64,000 bases of DNA from Rhea pennata (taxonomy: Eukaryota; Chordata; Aves; Rheiformes; Rheidae). The translations under genes were made by a program, and so were the position numbers. How positions within the stretch are numbered: the stretch's first letter is position 1; every line of letters starts with the position of its first letter. Shown here piece by piece: positions 11,926 through 24,194 of the stretch. Under the pieces are notes generated by a model. The model was given only the letters and a program-made list of their open reading frames with translations, was not told the origin of the DNA and ran no database searches. The DNA lies in assembly GCF_028389875.1 (NCBI RefSeq), contig NC_084663.1, positions 204,755,876 to 204,819,875 of the forward strand, in the 5' to 3' direction.

Positions 11926-12870
11926 TTCTCAAAGATAAACAATCTCAGCTCTCTGAAACAATCTCCTCAACAACAGATGCTCCAAGTCATTAATAATCTT
12001 CGTGGCCTTGCACTGGACTTGCTCCAGTAAGTCCATATCTCTCTTGAACTGGAGTGCCCAGCACTGGACACAGCATTCGAGATGTGGCCTCACTAGTGCT
12101 CAGTAGAGGGGAAGGATCATCTCCCTCAACCTGCAGGCAATGCTCTTCCTAATGCTTTCCCAGCATGCCTGGTGCCTGGGGTCATTCCTCCCCAGGTGTG
12201 AGATTCAGGAGTTCCCTTGTTGAATTTCAGGAGGTTCCCCCCCAACCATTTCTCCAGCCTGTCAAGGTCCCTCTGAATGGAAGCATAACCATCCACTGTA
12301 TGAATCACTCCCCTTAGTTCTGTACTGTCTACAAACTTGCTGAGGGTTCCCTCTGTCCCATCATCCATTAATAAGGAAAACTGTACTGGACCCAGTATCA
12401 GCCACTGGGGCACACCACTTGTAACAGCTATCCAGCTGGACTAGGCTGACCACAGCCCTATGACCCCAGCAGTTCAGCCAGCTTCCAGTCCACCTCACTG
12501 TCGAAGAACACAGCCTGTAATTCATCAGTTCGTCTAGATGGAAGTTATGGGAGACAGTGTCAAAAGCCTTGCTAAAGTCAAGATAAACAACATTCCTGGT
12601 TCTTCCTTGTCCACCAAGCCAGTCATCTCATTACAGAAGGCTGTCCAGTCAGTGAAGCACAGTTTCTCCTTCATAAATAGATACTGGCTACTCCCAATCG
12701 TCTTGTTCTTCATGTGGTTGCAAACAGTTTCTAGGATTATTTGCTCTTTCCCAGGAATCAAGGCGAGGGTGATCAGCCTGCAATTCCCCAGATCCTCCTT
12801 CTTGTCGTTTCTGAAGATAGGAGTGACATTTGCTTTCTTGCCATCCTCAGAAACTTCCTTCAATCACCCA
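11925..12870 (-). mobile_element. Second CR1 LINE copy with reverse-transcriptase segment (antisense)
   Basis: This repeats CR1 text already present at 11.35-11.6 kb ('ggcctcactagtgctcagtagagg') and so must be a separate copy. It continues further into ORF2 than its neighbour. Minus-strand pieces such as KKANVTPIF, GNCRLITL, PGKEQIILE and GLVDKEEPG match the RT fingers/palm region of CR1. It is broken into several frames and lacks the 3' terminal octamers. Confidence 0.88.
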
Positions 12871-12929
12871 CAACCTTTCAAAATGATTTTTTTTGTTTTG
12901 TGTTTGTACATTACCTTGAAGGGTCTGTG

Positions 12930-15900
12930 ATTGTTTCCTAAGTGCTGTGATAATAGCAGAAATACATATCATTCCATATCACCTCACTGCAATAATGGTT
13001 AACAGTGTGAGTTAAGTGACAGGTTATTTCCAGTTCCATGATGCCTATATCATTCTTTAACAGTAGGCTATTTTATATAAATACAGACATCATAAGCTTA
13101 TCTATGTTAAGCTTTTATTAAATCAGGTTAAATAGTGCAACACAAACTCTTGGCTTTTGAGCTGCTGGGTTTAATAAATGGATTCAGTCTAAAAAATGTT
13201 AGGACATCTCTACAATTACATTACAATCTTCTGCTAGAAGTTAGAATCATTTTATATAACATAGAAGCCTATAAAAATGCCAGCTTTCACTGTAGCAAAT
13301 TTTTGTCCCCAAGTGACTGATTTAGTGACTTTTGGGGTGTGCCATTTTCATCACTGACTGAAATACTAACTGCATTTGGCTACTACATCTGAAGAAAGGC
13401 AGCATAAGGATATGAGTAAAACAACAACAAAGGAAGAGGGAATAAATCCCTATCTAAGCAGAACTTCCTTCAAAATCTTAGAAATATGGATCTACATTTC
13501 AAAAGGCAGCTAGTGATTTGGGATGTTTGTTTTGAGACATCAAATAGGCTCAGGTATTTGCACAACAAGAGCTCAGCAATCTGTAAAAAACAAGATCCTC
13601 CATGAGGACAGGTGAAACACCTACATAGTGAAGCCCCCACAGCCACTAGTCACTTAAAATGTACCTTGTAGGATGGATTTTATGGAAAGGCAGTAAAAGG
13701 AAGAAGCAAAAATAAATGCATCAATTTCACTAAATTCAGCCACATGGGCATACTTTTCTTCCCCCCCTCTTATTCTTATTTCTCCATCATTTTCCTGCAC
13801 TTCAGTGAGTTTTTCTCTCTGGTTCTCCTATCTCCAGTTCCCTTCAGAAATTCTTAACCTTTTGTTTTATGTCTCCTCTCTCATTCCCCTTGTCCATGCT
13901 TCTTCCTTTTCCTTTGGGAGGTGCCTTTCCTCCTTGCTCTGAAGCTGGTAGGTTCACCTCCTTTTTAGAAACCTCTCTTCTTTTTTGTTCTATTTCCACA
14001 GCCTGTACCTAGTCCATCTCTTAGTATATTATCACTTCATTTTTTTGCCCAGTTCTTCTCACAAAATGTGAAGTGTGGATGCAAATGGACTAGTGAGTAT
14101 AGGAGCTGAAGCCAGATTGCTTCCAGTTTCTCCTCCTCTCCTTTATTTTCTCTACCATGCCCTCTGTCATTACCTGCCTGTTGTGCTGCAGAAAAGTCAG
14201 TATAGCTACTGAGGAGAGACATCACTTGTCTCTTAGCGGTAGTCCCTAGAAACAACAGTACATCTGGATTCCAAAAGGAAAACCAACAGATATCATGAAT
14301 TTCAGCACCAAAACCATCTTGAATGAACTGCTTGTTTTTAAAAGCTGTGCTTCTCTCATGGAACTTAATGGGAAATGGAGGCAATTAGGATCTTTGAAAA
14401 CTGTGTGCGCTTTCACTAGAACGAACGAAGTTGAGTTTTAGAATTGTCTCCGAGCTCTGAGGTATTCTTTGACCATACTACTTACGGTTTGACTAAGATT
14501 TATTTGGCTTGGTGACTGCAGTTAGTAGCTGACATAGACTAGGTCTACTCTATAACCAAAATATTTGTGCAAGTATCACCTCTAGAGTAAAGGCAGCCAT
14601 GGCAGAATGCTATATTGGGTTATACTGGGTTCTTATACTATTAATAACTTATTTCATGCTATTGTTGTAATTACACTCATAACTTCCATATCCAGACAAT
14701 GCTGTGGTACAAAATTAATATTATGATATGTTAGTAGTGTAAAACTTAACAAATAGATCTGGTTGTGGAGTCCTTGCACATTTATCCCTTCTAGTTGCAA
14801 TGCTGGTAAGTGCCCATATAAATACCTTTACTATTTTATTATTTAACTGGTATAAGCATTTTACACTTTTGAAATTTGGGACTCTTTTGTAAGAAATGAC
14901 AGTTGTAGGAGTGATAATCACAGGTGCTTCTGCCCTGCCCAGTGTTCTTCAAAAATGAAGATGCTGCTTTTCATGAAGCCTATCCTAAGGAAAAAGTGCA
15001 TACCAAAACAAGACAAATTAGCACATATTTTATGATGAAGAGTTTTTTTTAATAGATTTTGTTTCAGAATTATATCTCATTTTAAGGTAGCTAGATAAAG
15101 TAGCACAGCATATCTAAACTTATTGTAGAACATATTATAGAGTACAGAATGCTAACTTTGAAGGGAAGAAAGAAAATAGAAATTAGATATATTCAGGATG
15201 TCTTATTTGTGTATTAGTCAATCATTTATGGCCAAAAGGGGCTAGTCCTTAAGATGCTACTATCTCCAGAGTTCACAAGATAAAGATAGGAGAAAAGAAG
15301 TGCTGAAAATAAAGTCATGCAGCCGTATTTTAACGCCACTAGTCCCCAAGAACGTGAAGAGCAGCCTCATATATTCTGCAAGTTCACAAAATGAACAATT
15401 TTCTTCTTATACAGCTTATGAACTCCACATTTCCTTTGGGTTGTCCTGCACGCTCGCTCGTTCGCTCTCTCTCTCTCTCTCTCTCTATCTCTTTCTCTCT
15501 CCCCTCTACAGAGTTAATACATTTCCAAGAAAGAGAGAAGCTGGGTACATTGAGAAAGACTACGCTAGTATCTACTAGCCTGGAAGGAACGGGTACTCTG
15601 CAAAGGCAACGCCCCAGTGAATTTAAAAGCTATATGCTTCAGAGCACCACTAACCATAACAGGCAAACACTAAGATGCCAAAATCATACCCAGATCCATC
15701 TCTTTTCTTCAGGATAGGTATTGGAGGACGGCTTGCTACAGCAGTAGGTACGCAAACATTTGAACTGATTAAAGCAGGATGTTAAGAAATGCAAGCTTCA
15801 TTATCTGTACATGAAAGTCATTGTTCATCAGTAGGAAACAAGTGATTATTCTTAATGCTTTAGAAAAGTTTCAGAATATGAGATAAAGGTGACTGAACAT

Positions 15901-16080
15901 AGCAGTTCTAAACAGGTTTCTAAGGCAAAGATCCGAAGTCTGTCAGCTACTTGCTAAAGGAAGAGATGAGTAATGGCCTTGGAGAAAATAGACTTACAGT
16001 CCAGTAAAAAGATGTCTATGAATTATAAAATAGTATCACTCTGCTATTTTAAAAAGAGGTGTTACAGTGAAAATTTTTGA
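12930..16080. other. Intergenic, no gene recognised
   Basis: AT-rich sequence downstream of C11orf97 on the minus strand, so the part nearest 16.08 kb presumably holds its 3'UTR. A CT microsatellite lies at 15,465-15,500. No other structure was recognised. Confidence 0.4.
15465..15500. repeat. CT/GA microsatellite
   Basis: An interrupted CT dinucleotide run follows a short GCTC/GTTC stretch. It inflates a plus-strand open frame rich in Ser-Leu. Confidence 0.85.
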
Positions 16081-19000
16081 TTATTGACTCTTACTTTTCA
16101 TTCCTTCATGCCTCGAGTAGAATTTAGGTTGTAAAAGTAAACTGTTTCTGTTCTGAGATGCTGGTTTCAGGCCTCCCATGGAGAAATTCTTTTTCACACT
16201 CCAAATTCCTTCCAGAGCCACTGTTAATTTGTTAAAATAATACCATTATAACTGATTACTCCAGCTTCAGTCCAGAATTAATGTAACTGTTTAAAGATAA
16301 CCCCTTTAGTCAATACTTAGAATACTTAGTCAATAATTAGAAATAGTTAAGAACACCATAATATTCCTCCATATTCAGTGAAAGGCATCTTCAGAGAGCA
16401 TTCAGACTGCTAAATGTGTAAATCTCTGTACTATTTATATAACAGTTTAAGACTACTACACTCCTAATATAAGCCAGGTGCAGCCGATCTATGATGTGTA
16501 AGAAATACCATAAATGACTCCATTATGATATATCAGTCATATAGGAAGAGCAAATGTCCTAATAAATTCCCCTTAAACGTTGCAGAACAAGAAAAGCTAA
16601 TTTTGTAACAAGGTTACATTGTACTAATCTTAGTAAAACAGTAACTTTCTTACTAATCATCTACATAGTGTAAATCAGTGACTGCCCAACCTGACGACAG
16701 GCCAATTGAGGAGCATCTCTAACTCTACATATGTGCACAGGAGACAAAAAAGGAACAATATAGTTGCTGAATAATACGCACATCACCATCTAATTGGCCT
16801 AATTATACACAGCAGTAAACCCCGTAAAGAATAAACTTTGTAAAGAATGTTTTTGTAGTGGTTCTATTTTATCTGAACTAATTCAGATAAAACATACACA
16901 TACATTTCACTAAGGGATCTCCAGAAATCTTGAGAACATATGTGGTAGTATCAATTCATATGATTAAATTGAAACCATCCAGACAATTCTGATTCACTGG
17001 CAGATGAACATAGTGAACCATGGATGTGTTAAGCTCTTAGTAACATTAGATAACAGGAGCAGCAGCATCAGACCAAAGTTAACATCAGCAATTGAGCTAG
17101 TTGTCCAGATCTCCTTTACAGTCAATAGAAAAAGAATGGGCACTTTTATAGCATAATTCATGCAAAGATCAGTATAGGTCAACTCAGACCAACTGTGTTT
17201 TCAAAGTGCCTTTTTCTCTCCATTTACTATATACAGAGCCTACCTAACTAGTCCATTTCAAAGTGTGCGCTGTACTGCCTAGAGGAGAAGAATCACAGCT
17301 GTGGAGTTACAGGTCTAATAGTCATTACACCTGATAGGATACTGATTACATCACCTAACTTTTGTACATTTTCATCTATGAATCCAACTGTTTAAAATCA
17401 TTCTTAGTAAAATCACACTTGAATCTCAATCCTACATGAGAGCAAATCAGGATGACTTTTTTCCAACATTTTTTCCCAGATCTTCCAAATTCAGAAATAA
17501 AGATAAAATTGTTGCTGTTACATTTATGAAAGATGTAAGGATTAAGAGAGCTAATAGTGGGCCTACTCTAACAAAATGCATGTTAATATAAGCAATAAAC
17601 AGCTTTACTCTCAGGAAGAGAACCTGGGGCTACAGAATGGGATATTGTGGAGCAACAGTATCAATCAACAAATAGTTCAAGGCTGTAGTGCTAATGTAAT
17701 TTCCAGATGCCAGTAGAAAAGTTAACATAAGTACATGATTCTCTCTCTGTACAGGCCACATGTGGTAGAAATACTGAAATAAAATCATCAGATTTGTTAT
17801 TTACACTTTAAAAGAGGAGGCAAAACAATTTGTAAGAGCACATGAGACCAAATTAAGTGCTAAACAAAATTTTTACACAAACATGTTACGAATTTAAACT
17901 GTTTAGCCTATCAACCACTGAGTATTAGTGATCTTTATTATAGCATACAAATTAATTCCTCTGAAAGAATGCCCTCGATACTAAAAAAGGCACTATATAA
18001 CTAAGAAAAGCAAAAAGTTGAATCATGCATATCAAAACTAGAATGCAGACATGAATTTTTAACACATCCACCACTATAATAAGCTAATAAGGGAAGCTGT
18101 GCAATAACCAGCTTTACTCATTGGACTGCACACCAAGGTACCTGGTTGGCTAGTAAAGGCAGTGAGATCTGACAGTCAACCAGATAGGTTATCCTTATCC
18201 TTAAACATCACAAGGTGTTTAAGTTATCCTTAAACACCACAAATTTCCAAAAAAATAAATTTTATAAATCAGATTAATAGATGTTATGGCTTCAAGAGGC
18301 CCCCTTCATGATGAAAGTTAACATTCTACATGGGTCACAGGGCTACATACTGATTCCTGCCTCAAGACTAGTAAATGAGCTTGGAGGACCAGACCTAAAA
18401 GTTTAAATTGAAAATATTTAAAAGTTGTGTTAGAAGTTGAGATCCTAACTGACTGTTGTTAAATTGTTCCAATTTTTTGTATTGTAGCAATTTTTTGTTA
18501 AAAATTGCTAATTATTTCTACTTTGATTTTACCTCCAGCTCTTGGAGCTTGTAATACTTTTGTCTCGAGACCAAAGATTCTCCACCCTCTCACGCAACTT
18601 TCCTTATTTGCCTACTGTAATCAAGTCTCTCCAAAACCTTTAAGTTGCCTAAGCAAGGCTGATTTCCTAATATTTTTTCACTGTTTTTCCTGCCTTATCA
18701 TTTTTATCTGAATATTTTCTTTACAATAGCAACTTCAGTTTTGAACAGCAGGATTGGATGTAGTATCCTCATAACTAAAGCAGTTCTTTCAAAGAAAGCA
18801 GTAACATAACCTCCCTACCGTTTGATACTTGTTTCTGTTTTATTAAACTGTCATGGAATTACCTGTGTTCTCTATGCTCTTCTAAGTTCAGGCTAAAAAC
18901 ACCTAATAAAGACTATATGCGATTCTTCTCATTTCATTTGCCCTGACAATCACTTTCCACTTGGTGACAGTGACAGTTACCTGCAGCTGGATGTTTAATG

Positions 19001-19773
19001 TGACATTCTTCTTTCCGAAAATAAAGCTCTTCTTCAAGTATTTCTTTAACTCTCCTAGATGGCTCAACATATACAAATTTCTTCCCTGTTTGTAAAACAC
19101 ATTACAAAAGAAGCAGTTATTTTAAAACCTAACAAATGCTAACACGCTTTGCCGAGTGTAATTTCATTTCATGCTGCTGTACTTGCAAGCACGTTTAACG
19201 CACTTCAACGCGCATCATGTACAGCTACGTGATGGCGTCCAGGCAGGCCCCAGCTGCCCGAAGCCGCGGCGGCGGCGCAGCCGGCCGCAGCAGGTGTCCG
19301 GAGAGGGAGCGTTGCTGCACGGTGACCCGCGGCGGGGCGAGGGCAGGCGGGAGCCGGGGGCGAGCCACGGCTCGGCGCTGGATGAGGCCCCTTCCTGCCC
19401 CGCGGCCCCCAGCCGCGCTCTGTGGAGAGCGGCGGCGGGGCGAGAGCCCCCGAGCAAGACAGCGGCCACCGCCCGCGGGCGAGGGAGGGCTGGATGGGGG
19501 CGCCCGTGAGGCGACGTGCCCGCAGGCGGCCGCGACAGGGAGCCGCGCGGGGCGGGGGGGGAAGGCAGCGCGGAGCGGCGCACTGCAGACCCGGCCCCTC
19601 GCAGCAACCGGCGGCGGGCGCGGGGCCCTGGGGCGGCCCGCTGCCCGGGAGGGGGCTGGGGCGCCGCCGCGCTCACAGGGCTGCCCGCCTCCCGCCGTCG
19701 TCTCGCCGTGGCCGCTGCCGCCGCCCGCCTCCTCGGCCGCCACGGCCGGCTGCTCCCCGCTCGCCGCCCGCAT
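16081..19773 (-). CDS. C11orf97: C11orf97 orthologue, three coding exons, 113 aa
   Basis: Three exons on the minus strand splice into one open frame: 19677-19773, 18981-19085 and 16081-16220 (97, 105 and 140 nt, including the stop at 16081-16083). Splice sites are canonical: donor GTGAGC after exon 1, acceptor ACAAACAG and donor GTAACT around exon 2, acceptor AATTAACAG before exon 3. All joins are in phase: T|GG makes Trp and G|TG makes Val. Exon 1 starts at an ATG in good context (GCGGCCATGC) and encodes a low-complexity A/G/E-rich start. Exon 2 encodes the conserved core with KKFVYVEPSRRVKEILEEEL and ECHIKHP. Exon 3 encodes ALEGIWSVKKNF, GGLKP, RNSLL and KFYSRHEG. These agree with my memory of the human protein (YCEPHKRIKEVLEEELYIK, SIKRN, YYSRH), and the position between FUT4 and ANKRD49 fits. 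Molecular function is not established. I recall the mouse counterpart as a FOXJ1-dependent gene of ciliated tissues, from memory only. Confidence 0.9.
16221..18980 (-). other. C11orf97 intron 2
   Basis: A 2.76-kb AT-rich intron with no clear mobile element. A small imperfect inverted repeat (TTAAACAYC...GGTGTTTAA) lies near 18,202-18,240. Confidence 0.6.
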
Positions 19774-19820
19774 GGCCGCCGCTGCCGCCGCGCCCGGGCG
19801 GGTGGCAGCCGCGCAGGCCG

Positions 19821-19834
19821 GTTGCCACAGGAGC
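19821..19834. promoter_or_regulatory. X-box-like (RFX) site near the C11orf97 start
   Basis: GTTGCCACAGGAGC has a perfect left half-site of the RFX X-box (GTTGCC) and a weak right half. It sits about 50 bp upstream of the ATG. RFX sites are common in promoters of ciliary genes, which would fit the suspected role of C11orf97. Confidence 0.35.
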
Positions 19835-19922
19835 GCGGGGCGGGGCGGGGCGGCCCGCGCTGCCCGGCGGGCGGCCCTCAGCCCGCCCCCGCCACCTCGG
19901 AGCCGCTCCGGGGGCACCGCCC

Positions 19923-19963
19923 CCGCCATCTTAGGGCTGCCAACCCCGCCCCCGCCATCTTGG
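19923..19963. promoter_or_regulatory. Two YY1-type sites upstream of C11orf97
   Basis: CCGCCATCTTAG (from 19,923) and CCGCCATCTTGG (from 19,952) are near-identical copies of the YY1 consensus, 29 bp apart and in the same orientation. They lie 150-190 bp upstream of the C11orf97 ATG, a typical position for YY1 sites in CpG-island promoters. Binding is inferred, not shown. Confidence 0.6.
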
Positions 19964-20633
19964 GGCCGCCCCTAGGGGCGCCACGGCTGCGGGGCAGCCC
20001 GCTGCGTTTGGGGCGGCGAGGCGCGTCCTGCCGGGGACGCCAGGCCAGGAGCCAGCCCTTCGCCTTCTGCGCCCGCGTTTGAGGCCTTTCACCCCTTCCG
20101 CACGCCGCGGGTAACGACCGGCTGCTGGGGCGATGCTCACCCAGTCGTATTAGCACGTCGACTGTGCCACGGCTGAGCCCGCGGCGCCGAGTCCCGTTTC
20201 AGACCGCCCCAGGGCTGCGCCGTGGGACGGACGCCAGTTCACGGCTGCGTTTGCACCTGCTTTGGACACGCAGCGGGTCACAACCTCAAAATCAAGCAGC
20301 TGGTTAAAAAAGGAGTTGGTTTGTGCCAGGCCACCTCACTGGGTACCACACACATGGCCCTCGTTGATCTAGTTTGTACCCACTCCGAGTATGGCCGCGG
20401 CCTCGTGGTTTAAAAAGAGAGCCTGCCTTCTTCATCCAAAGGGAAGAAGCAGCGGGTTGATAAAACTGGATTTGTCTTACTTTATTTTTATTTGGATGCA
20501 TGATGCAGAGCTAACAGTCAAAAGCATCAGCTTGATTTTAATAATGCCCTTTATAAAATGAAGCATCTTAGGGCATAAGTTATTTATAGGTGTGAAGTAG
20601 AGTTTCAACTCTCCTCATTTTGCTGCTGTTTAA

Positions 20634-20635
<2 letters not shown>

Positions 20636-20672
<37 letters not shown>
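20636..20672. repeat. T37 homopolymer
   Basis: Uninterrupted run of about 37 T. It creates lysine-rich open frames on the minus strand that are not genes. Confidence 0.9.
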
Positions 20673-20673
<1 letters not shown>

Positions 20674-21868
20674 AAATTTGAGTGGAGCATTGGAATTTGA
20701 GTAATTATTGTAGTAAATGAGGAGTGCCACCAGATGGCAGAAGCAGGCAGAGAGACACACTTTGTCAAAGTCATACCTTGCACACAGCAGAAAGTGAGAA
20801 TACAAAAGATGTAAACCATGTCCGGTTACACAAACACACAGTGTAATAAGTAATTCCAGTGCAACAAATAATTTTGGAAATTTGAACCTGTCTATCTGCT
20901 TTTTCAAATAATAAGATACATTAATGTGTTTGTATATCCTTCTATAGCTGCTAGATTTAGCAATACATGTGTTCTAGAAGCTTGGTGTTATAACTTGTTC
21001 ACTGCCTAAAACTTACAAAGTTCTTAATAAAAGCTTAAAACATAATTACAAATGAAAAGTGAAGCAACATGCATACAACGCACATTTCTGTGTTTTTACT
21101 TGATGCATTTCAAGGTGCATTCATCTTTTACAGATGTCCAGAAACCAGACTTCCAAAATACCAACCATTAAAAATAATCTTTCAAAGGTGGTTCTGTATT
21201 TTCTGACAGAAAGGCTGAACGGTGCTGTAGAAAGTTGGTGTAGCGGAGATGATCTTCATGGGTGCCTGATCAGAGGACCAAACGCAAACCAACATATCTC
21301 AGCCCTACTGGCTGCTACTATTAAAAATGAGCATCAAGTCTGCATTAGTGGCATCTAGAAGGAACTTGGGGGGAATCACTTAGGATGTCCATGCAGGCCA
21401 ACAAAATGTTTTGCTAAAGTACTTAATAGTGATAGTACTTCAAATCTTCTATTCACTTTACAAATAGAAACAAGTTTCTCTTGTCCTAAATTATAGATGG
21501 GAAAGATCAGAATCATACAGCATGCTGTTCTCACTGGAAAAACTTTGGTGTCCAATTCTCATCCATTGCTTTACACATTACATGCTGGGCTAACAGCATT
21601 GCTGAATTGCTGCCAGTATCCTTCTAATCCACTCTGATCTAGGGGAGGATGGGATAGGATGGAAACTCGCCTGAGCAACTGTTCCGAGATGTACTATACT
21701 GGTCCTTAGAAACTCACTCATTGAATACTTACATGTGGTTGTAACTTTTGTCTGAAACTTGCACTTGAGCCAAGTAAAAACAACAAACAAAAAACGTGCT
21801 GGAGTTGTATATTAATGGACCTCTCACTCTCTCACTGATAGCTGAATAAGCCAAAGATGTTAAATTCT

Positions 21869-21869
<1 letters not shown>

Positions 21870-21899
<30 letters not shown>
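21870..21899. repeat. A30 homopolymer
   Basis: Uninterrupted run of 30 A, without a recognisable retrotransposon body attached. Confidence 0.9.
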
Positions 21900-21901
<2 letters not shown>

Positions 21902-23410
21902 GCAGAGAGATGCTGATCAATGCAGCTGATGTGAACAGTAATGCTGGTATAGCAGGAAATCTTTAGGTAATGCTAAGTTAAACCAAACTTACAAAACAGA
22001 GTTAAGACTGTAGAATATAGACCTCAGACGAACACTAATTCTAGCAGGAGTGATAAAACCCATTTTATTAATAGACAGTTGCTGTTGATAGACAGTTGCT
22101 GATTAGGATCCTGGGTGACAAAAGTGCAGCCCAAGAGTGACGTAGTCCCGTGATTAGCTAGCTATAGCTCTGTAAAGGCAGGATCAGCTGAAATTACAGT
22201 ATGTTATTCAAGTTAAAGGGCATCTCTTTAGACAGCTATGAAAGAAACTTGCTCAGGGTCTAACAGCATTTGGATATATTTATTCCATAGAGTTAGTCAT
22301 TGGGAAAAGCAGAAAGAAGGAATCATGTAGTAGTAGCAAAACTTCTGATTTTTCCCTGCAAATCTTTGGGTGAACTTAGCCTATTCATTAAAGTCCTTGA
22401 ACTCAGAGTCACAAAAATACTCAAATAATCTAGCTTTTGTTGTAAAAAAGTGAGGTCCTAGCTTGCATGACTGCAGATGAAAGCCTGCATTCAGCTGCAT
22501 GCTAAAGGACTCACAGTTGTAAACTGAAAAATAATACATTTCCAGTTTGGTTAAATAGTGGCAGTCAAATCAACATCAGGACTTTTGGAAGCCCAATTCA
22601 CATTTGAGTGCCTAGTGTTGGCACTACTAGCTATCATGAATTAAAAATGCATCAAATAAGGAAATGATAAGAACAGAACTGTCTGGAAATTAGGGAATTT
22701 TGCGTAAGAAATACTAGTGATGTTTTTAAACCATGCTGGCATCCTAGTATTTGAGTCGGAATAAGAGATTCTCTGTAGGGTTTCAAAAATGGAGCAGAAA
22801 CACAGTTGATTGTATCCTGCACCAAGTTCATTATAACTAAATCAAGAAAAATAGCGTGTTGACTGTTTATCTTCATAGAGTTAAAGCTCACTTTTTCCAG
22901 CTAATGCCATATCTGTGGCAGTAAAGCTTAAGTAATTTGCAAAGAAAAGCAAACAAGATCTTTTCAGTGAAATGATTTTCTCTGAAGTATCAGGAAAAAT
23001 AAACTGAAACTACTTCAGCATTCTATGAGTAACACTTTTGATTATGAACAAGCAATTGCATTCATTATTGAATGCAATTCAATTTGCTTTCAATTAAAAA
23101 TACGTCAACATAATATTTACTCTTAAATATTTTATAATAAGCTTTATACTAAGAACACCAAATATTTGGTGTATCCCCCAAATAAGTTACATTCATCCTG
23201 AGCTTTCAGACAATCTTTGAAAAAGTTAAGTTTTTCAAAAATTAAGTTCCAAATGAGCTTTAATAAAGTTGGCATAACCAAGACAATTTTTTTCACATGA
23301 AGTAAATATTCTAGTTTTCCCTCCTGCTTTAAAAGACATTACTGTTTGGGATTAATTACAGTAGGTCCCTCTAAATTTGCACTAGGTAAGTGAAGACTCA
23401 CTGAAACTGC

Positions 23411-23960
23411 TGTCCCAAAATCTGGGTTCTGTTACCCGGTGTGCAAGCAACCAATAGACACACAGGGTCGAGATATTGGTTTATTTCATTTCTGCGCAGA
23501 GATGGGTGCTAGGTGGTAAATCCACAAAGCTAGCACTCCTTCTCCCTCTCTCATTCTTGATTTATACACACTTTTTAGGGAGTATTTTATACAAATCTTT
23601 CTATTGGTTACAGTTTCATTACATCAGGTAATTGCTCTGCGCTTGCGCTTTCACATTCTTGTTAATTACCATATGAAGCGAAGAAGAGGCGGTAACATCA
23701 TTATCATGCCATTTCCATCTCATTATTCATTTAGGGGTGTGTAGTTTAATATGTTAATAAGCCTTAATGAACCTAAGGTCACTTCTGGGTTATTCTGCTG
23801 TTTTTGTCTTACCTACCCCTCACATTCTTCAAAGCGCTGTGGTTTCATCAAGGTTCTTTAGCCGGAGCTGGTTATCCTTTGCAGTACTGTTTTTCTCTCC
23901 CCCTTGTCCTTGAGTCTTGTTAACTATTTGCAAGGTTTTTCTCACAGTATTTCTCTAACA
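23411..23960 (-). mobile_element. Solo-LTR-like fossil (antisense)
   Basis: In minus orientation the sequence runs from TGTTAGAGAAATACTG to GGTAACA (plus position 23,430), giving about 531 bp with TGTTA/TAACA ends. An alternative end at 23,411 (plus TGTCCC) gives about 550 bp, with an imperfect flanking repeat AAACTGC/AAACTAC. An AATAAA lies about 50 bp before the U5-side end, where an LTR poly(A) signal belongs. No internal retroviral sequence adjoins it, so it is read as a solo LTR of an unassigned family. Ends and family need a repeat-library comparison. Confidence 0.55.
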
Positions 23961-24194
23961 AAACTACTAAATTCACTGAAACTTTCTGAATACCATGAAT
24001 AACAGTGATCACACTTCAAAGTGTGAGGCTACTGTAGCTAAACTGCAGAAAAAAAGACATTTTGATTTATAAGAATATTAACATATCTCCAATTAAATCC
24101 TTGTTAAGAACGGACAGACTACCACTGCTGAGCACAGAGTCCTGTATTACAATCAAGAGGAAGTAAAACTCAGATTTACAAGCTTTTACAACTT

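Larger units (their letters stand above)
19200..20200. promoter_or_regulatory. CpG island and promoter of C11orf97
   Basis: About 1 kb of dense CpG sequence covers coding exon 1 and runs upstream of it. No TATA box was seen. Candidate factor sites inside it are listed separately. Long open frames on both strands in this island are compositional. Confidence 0.75.
20200..23405. other. Intergenic between C11orf97 and ANKRD49
   Basis: AT-rich DNA with two long homopolymers (listed separately) and a short direct repeat of 'atagacagttgctg' near 22,072-22,100. No gene or classifiable element was recognised. The part nearest ANKRD49 may carry its 3'UTR. Confidence 0.4.

Noticed and set aside
18202-18240. 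Small inverted repeat TTAAACAYC...GGTGTTTAA in the C11orf97 intron
   Set aside because: The arms are about nine bases and imperfect, with nothing to suggest a hairpin RNA or transposon end.
19215-20156. Several 150-250 codon frames on both strands of the 19-20 kb CpG island
   Set aside because: All are low-complexity A/P/R/G. Only the 97-nt piece used by C11orf97 exon 1 is supported by splicing phase and similarity.
20580-20907. Lysine-rich minus-strand frames near 20.6-20.9 kb
   Set aside because: They are produced by the T37 run.
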